Under the pieces are notes generated by a model. The model was not told the DNA's origin and made no database searches. It saw only the letters and a list, made by a program, of their open reading frames with translations. DNA of 7,895 bases from Spirochaetia bacterium (GTDB taxonomy: Bacteria; Spirochaetota; Spirochaetia; DTKZ01). Position numbers and translations under genes: made by a program. Shown here in pieces: positions 5,867 through 7,895 of this stretch. Location: NCBI GenBank assembly GCA_031270615.1, contig JAISXE010000387.1:1-7895 (forward strand). The letters run 5' to 3'. The stretch's first letter is position 1. Every line of letters starts with the position of its first letter.

Positions 5867-6709
5867 TACCGATTGTGATTTCATGTTGGCCTGGGCAAGC
5901 ATGGCGGTGGAGGACTGCACAAGAATCATATTCCTCATGTATTCCACCATTTCGGAAGCCATATCCGTATCCCTGATCCGGGATTCCGCGGCCTGTAGGT
6001 TCTCCGCGCTGATGTCGATGCCCTTCACGGCGTGTTCCAGCCTGTTCTGATACGCGCCCAAGTCCGCCCGCTGTTTGCTTACTACCCTCAGGGCCGCGTC
6101 CACAATGCCGATAGACATATTGGCCGCGTCCGGGGTCGAAATGGACATAATCTGGCCGCTCTGGACATTTCGCACGCCCAAAGCCCCCGCGGTCATGGTC
6201 CCGATGTACACCCGCTCCCTCTGGTCCATGTTAGCGCCGATGTGGAAGTACATGGAAGCCGTGATGGTGTTTTCCTGGCCTTCCTGGGCAAAGCGCCCGG
6301 TAAGCAGGTTCATGCCGTTGAACTGTGCGTGGGACGCAATGCGGTCAACCTCGTCAACAAGCTGGGACACCTCGACCTGGATCTGCATACGGTCCTCCGG
6401 CGTGTAAATGCCGTTCGCGGACTGGACAGCCAGCTCGCGGATGCGGTGCAGGATATCCTGGCTCTCCTGCAAATAGCCCTCCGATGTCTGAATAAGGGAA
6501 ATGCCGTTCGAGGCGTTCTGCGAAGCCTGCCGCAAGCCGCGGACCTGGGACCGCATCTTTTCCGACACGGCCAGGCCCGAAGCATCGTCCCCGGCGCGGT
6601 TGATACGCAGCCCCGAAGAAAGCTTTTCGATGCTTTTGGTCAAAGTCCGGTCGTTTACCCCGTTCTCCCGCTGCGCGAACAACGCGCTCATGTTGTGATT
6701 GATAATCAT
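5849..6709 (-). CDS. flaB: FlaB-type core flagellin, first copy
   Basis: Flagellin of 286 residues, one of the FlaB proteins that form the core of the spirochaete periplasmic flagellar filament. It starts MIINHNMSALFAQR, as treponemal FlaB proteins do, and has no cleavable signal peptide, consistent with export by the flagellar type III route. Residues 1-140 carry the conserved N-terminal D0/D1 helices (EKLSSGLRINRAGDDASGLA at 28-47). The segment HRIRELAVQ at 88-96 corresponds to the TLR5-recognised part of bacterial flagellins. Residues 140-170 are a short variable linker (TASMYFHIGANMDQRERV) in place of the D2/D3 domains of enteric flagellins. The C-terminal helices end in MLAQANMKSQSVLQLLG. 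The start is fixed by GGGAGG six to seven bases upstream. It resembles T. pallidum FlaB1/FlaB3 as I recall them, especially in the linker. The ribosome binding site overlaps an AGGGA motif (6723-6719), a possible CsrA site. Confidence 0.96.
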   Translation of the reverse strand: MIINHNMSALFAQRENGVNDRTLTKSIEKLSSGLRINRAGDDASGLAVSEKMRSQVRGLRQASQNASNGISLIQTSEGYLQESQDILHRIRELAVQSANGIYTPEDRMQIQVEVSQLVDEVDRIASHAQFNGMNLLTGRFAQEGQENTITASMYFHIGANMDQRERVYIGTMTAGALGVRNVQSGQIMSISTPDAANMSIGIVDAALRVVSKQRADLGAYQNRLEHAVKGIDISAENLQAAESRIRDTDMASEMVEYMRNMILVQSSTAMLAQANMKSQSVLQLLG

Positions 6710-6736
6710 AAATATTCCTCCCTGGAATGTTTTCCC

Positions 6737-6759
6737 GGTCTTCCTGTCCGGGACAGACC
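6737..6759 (-). promoter_or_regulatory. Hairpin in the leader of the first flagellin
   Basis: In the minus-strand RNA, GGUCU and AGACC (5 bp) enclose a shorter palindrome, CTGTCC-C-GGACAG, at 6756-6744. The structure lies about 15 bases upstream of the ribosome binding site (GGAGG, 6721-6717). It could influence translation or stability, or the DNA palindrome could be a protein site. No partner is evident. Confidence 0.3.
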
Positions 6760-6898
6760 TCGCCCCTAGGCCCAGCCTTTGGAAACGAAACCCGATTTTT
6801 TTTTACTCATGCCGGACTTTAAAAAGCCGATATAAGTAATGATAGGGAAAATAAGGATCCTTCCCGCATGCTGAAAAAATCCTTTTTCCCTGGTCAAA

Positions 6899-6927
6899 AC
6901 ATCGGCAGGGGGGGGCATTAACCTTTA
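6899..6927 (-). promoter_or_regulatory. Candidate sigma-28 (FliA) promoter with a C8 tract in its spacer
   Basis: On the minus strand, TAAAGGTT (6927-6920) and GCCGATGT (6906-6899) resemble the FliA consensus halves TAAAGTTT and GCCGATAA. They are 13 bases apart rather than the preferred 11. The spacer contains eight consecutive Cs (minus strand, 6915-6908). The -35 half overlaps the TAA stop of the plzA-like gene. Use of this promoter would give the first flagellin a leader of about 180 bases. The motif halves are seen directly; function is inferred. I found no convincing sigma-70 promoter in this gap. Confidence 0.4.
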
Positions 6928-7833
6928 ATCTTTTTTTTCCGCAGGCGGCGGGGGCGCCTCCGGGGAGGCATCCGGCGGCGGCGGGGGCAGGGGGTTTTCC
7001 ACCACGGGTTTCTGCTGGGCAGCAGCCGCGGGCTTGTGCTTCTTCTGCCGCAGGTAATCGTTAACCATGATTTTGTAGCGGAGGGGGACGCCTTCCTCTT
7101 TGAACTGGATGGCAAACGCCGAAATGTCCTTCCGGCCCTCCACGGGCTCAAAGCGGAGTATCGTGCCCTCGATTATAAGAGGTTCCGGGGAATGCTCGTT
7201 TTCCAAGTGGATCACAACGTTTTTCTGCACCATGAATTTTGCAACGCCCGCGATAATCACCTTTGCCCCGGAAAAGGAAATGTCCCGGATGATCCCCTTG
7301 CGCGGAACCTTTTCGACAAACAGCGTCGTCTCCTTTGCCTTAAAACCCATTTTCTCCATCACCTCGGGCGTCAGGACAATGCGCTCCTCCTTGCGCTTCT
7401 TGGAATTGACATTCGCCTCCAGAAGCTCGCCCAGCGCGCTAATCAAGTCGTCCGCCGGCCTCTGCGTAAAAGTCAGCACAAGGATGTTCAGCCCCGGATT
7501 CGCGGTTCCATACGGAAGCGCCCCGGCTATCTTGGCACTGACAAAAAACGACACAGGGTCCGGTTTGTCCGACAGCAAACTGAAACGCAGGCTCACCATA
7601 TTGTTTGCCTTTTGGGCGATGGTCTGTATCCCAAGTTTCGCGTTGACAATGACCTTTGCCGAAACCATCGAACTTGAGTAAATGATGCACGGCCACTGGT
7701 AGCCGATGCACTTCAAATACACCTGCTTGGGAACGAGGCCGATAGCCTTTACAACGTCCTTCGTAAAAGTGACATCAAGCGACGAATATTCCTCATAAAA
7801 ACGTATCAGTTGTTGGCCTAGTATCATAGACAT
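6925..7833 (-). CDS. plzA: PlzA-like cyclic-di-GMP receptor, PilZ domain, with proline-rich C-terminal tail
   Basis: Predicted soluble cyclic-di-GMP receptor of 302 residues with no signal peptide or membrane segment. Residues 1-140 form an N-terminal domain of the kind found in spirochaete PlzA. The PilZ domain follows, with RxxxR at 147-151 (R147, R151) and DxSxxG at 184-189 (DISFSG), so both ligand-binding motifs are intact. Their spacing and position closely match those I recall for Borrelia PlzA, which is the basis for the symbol. PilZ proteins bind cyclic-di-GMP and relay it to motility or envelope functions. After about residue 267 comes a low-complexity Ala/Gln then proline-rich tail (PLPPPPPD, then APPPP) ending EKKD, which looks like an addition to the core fold. 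ATG at 7833 lacks a good Shine-Dalgarno, and a second ATG lies two codons in (7827). A sigma-70 promoter sits immediately upstream. The gene precedes the flagellins, which supports a motility role. Family assignment is strong; PlzA orthology is inferred. Confidence 0.88.
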   Translation of the reverse strand: MSMILGQQLIRFYEEYSSLDVTFTKDVVKAIGLVPKQVYLKCIGYQWPCIIYSSSMVSAKVIVNAKLGIQTIAQKANNMVSLRFSLLSDKPDPVSFFVSAKIAGALPYGTANPGLNILVLTFTQRPADDLISALGELLEANVNSKKRKEERIVLTPEVMEKMGFKAKETTLFVEKVPRKGIIRDISFSGAKVIIAGVAKFMVQKNVVIHLENEHSPEPLIIEGTILRFEPVEGRKDISAFAIQFKEEGVPLRYKIMVNDYLRQKKHKPAAAAQQKPVVENPLPPPPPDASPEAPPPPAEKKD

Positions 7834-7854
7834 TTTTCTTAATTATGATATTAT
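7827..7854 (+). promoter_or_regulatory. Possible divergent promoter sharing its -10 box with the plzA-like promoter
   Basis: On the plus strand, TAGACA (7827-7832), a 16-base spacer and TATTAT (7849-7854) resemble a sigma-70 promoter. Its -10 box overlaps the minus-strand -10 (7848-7853) almost completely, so the two could not be occupied at once. It would start near 7861 and serve a gene beginning at the window edge. A plus-strand ribosome binding site supports it; no transcript evidence is available. Confidence 0.4.
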
Positions 7855-7876
7855 CCTGAAGAAGGGCCAAAGTCAA
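7848..7876 (-). promoter_or_regulatory. Sigma-70 type promoter of the plzA-like gene
   Basis: On the minus strand there is TTGACT (7876-7871), a 17-base spacer and TAATAT (7853-7848), a near-consensus housekeeping promoter. Transcription should begin near 7841, only about 8 bases before the ATG at 7833. The mRNA would therefore be almost leaderless, which fits the absence of a Shine-Dalgarno there. Confidence 0.7.
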
Positions 7877-7880
7877 TACA

Positions 7881-7895
7881 AAGGAGTGGGGGAAT
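7881..7895 (+). promoter_or_regulatory. Plus-strand ribosome binding site at the window edge
   Basis: AAGGAG at 7881-7886 is followed seven bases later by AT at 7894-7895, the last two bases of the window. If the next base is G, an ATG start with ideal spacing would begin at 7894, giving a gene divergent from the plzA-like gene. The coding sequence itself is not visible. Confidence 0.45.

Noticed and set aside
6032..6769. Plus-strand open frame opposite the first flagellin
   Set aside because: The flagellin on the other strand is unambiguous. The antisense frame has no family features or ribosome binding site.
6811..6833. GCCGATAT on the plus strand at 6826-6833, resembling a sigma-28 -10 box
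   Set aside because: It points away from the flagellin, has no TAAA at the right distance, and no plus-strand gene follows.
6845..6865. Palindrome AAGGATCCTT within a GGGAA/TTCCC inverted repeat, as a terminator for the PlzA-like gene
   Set aside because: The outer stem is only five pairs, the inner part cannot form a good loop, and there is no proper U tract.

Overview
The window looks like a motility locus from a spirochaete of the Treponema lineage. The evidence is two FlaB-type core flagellins starting with MIINHN, lying beside FlaG and FliD, with two PilZ-domain proteins around them, one of which resembles Borrelia PlzA. By eye the DNA is somewhat over half G+C, which is high for a host-associated Treponema. 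A gut treponeme or relative (Breznakiella/Leadbettera type) is possible, but I cannot place the species. All seven convincing genes are on the minus strand, so transcription runs from high to low coordinates.

Layout in transcription order. At the right edge a minus-strand sigma-70 promoter (7848-7876) drives a soluble PlzA-like PilZ protein (7833-6925). The same spot may carry an overlapping plus-strand promoter for a gene starting just beyond the window. A 215-base gap follows, with a possible sigma-28 promoter whose spacer contains eight consecutive Cs, then the first flagellin (6709-5849). Next is a 254-base leader region with a sigma-70-like promoter, several strong hairpins and CsrA-like motifs, then the second flagellin (5594-4740). 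After a 116-base gap come flaG, fliD, an unrecognised 286-residue protein and a membrane-anchored PilZ protein, spaced by 20 bases, 11 bases and a 1- or 4-base overlap. This tail has the spacing of an operon. The left 279 bases hold no supported gene but carry inverted repeats of a REP/MITE-like kind.

How the genes fit together. The two FlaB proteins would form the core of the periplasmic flagellar filament. FliD would cap the filament and help flagellin fold. FlaG is a small filament-associated protein that may influence filament length. The two PilZ proteins carry complete cyclic-di-GMP signatures (RxxxR and DxSxxG) and would tie motility to that second messenger, one from the cytosol and one from the membrane.

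The most interesting signals are non-coding. The leader of the second flagellin resembles the CsrA-controlled hag leader of Bacillus: one ARGGA motif sits in the loop of an 8-bp hairpin, and a second overlaps the ribosome binding site. An upstream 8-base segment is also perfectly complementary to the ribosome binding site. These folds were worked out by hand and need computation.
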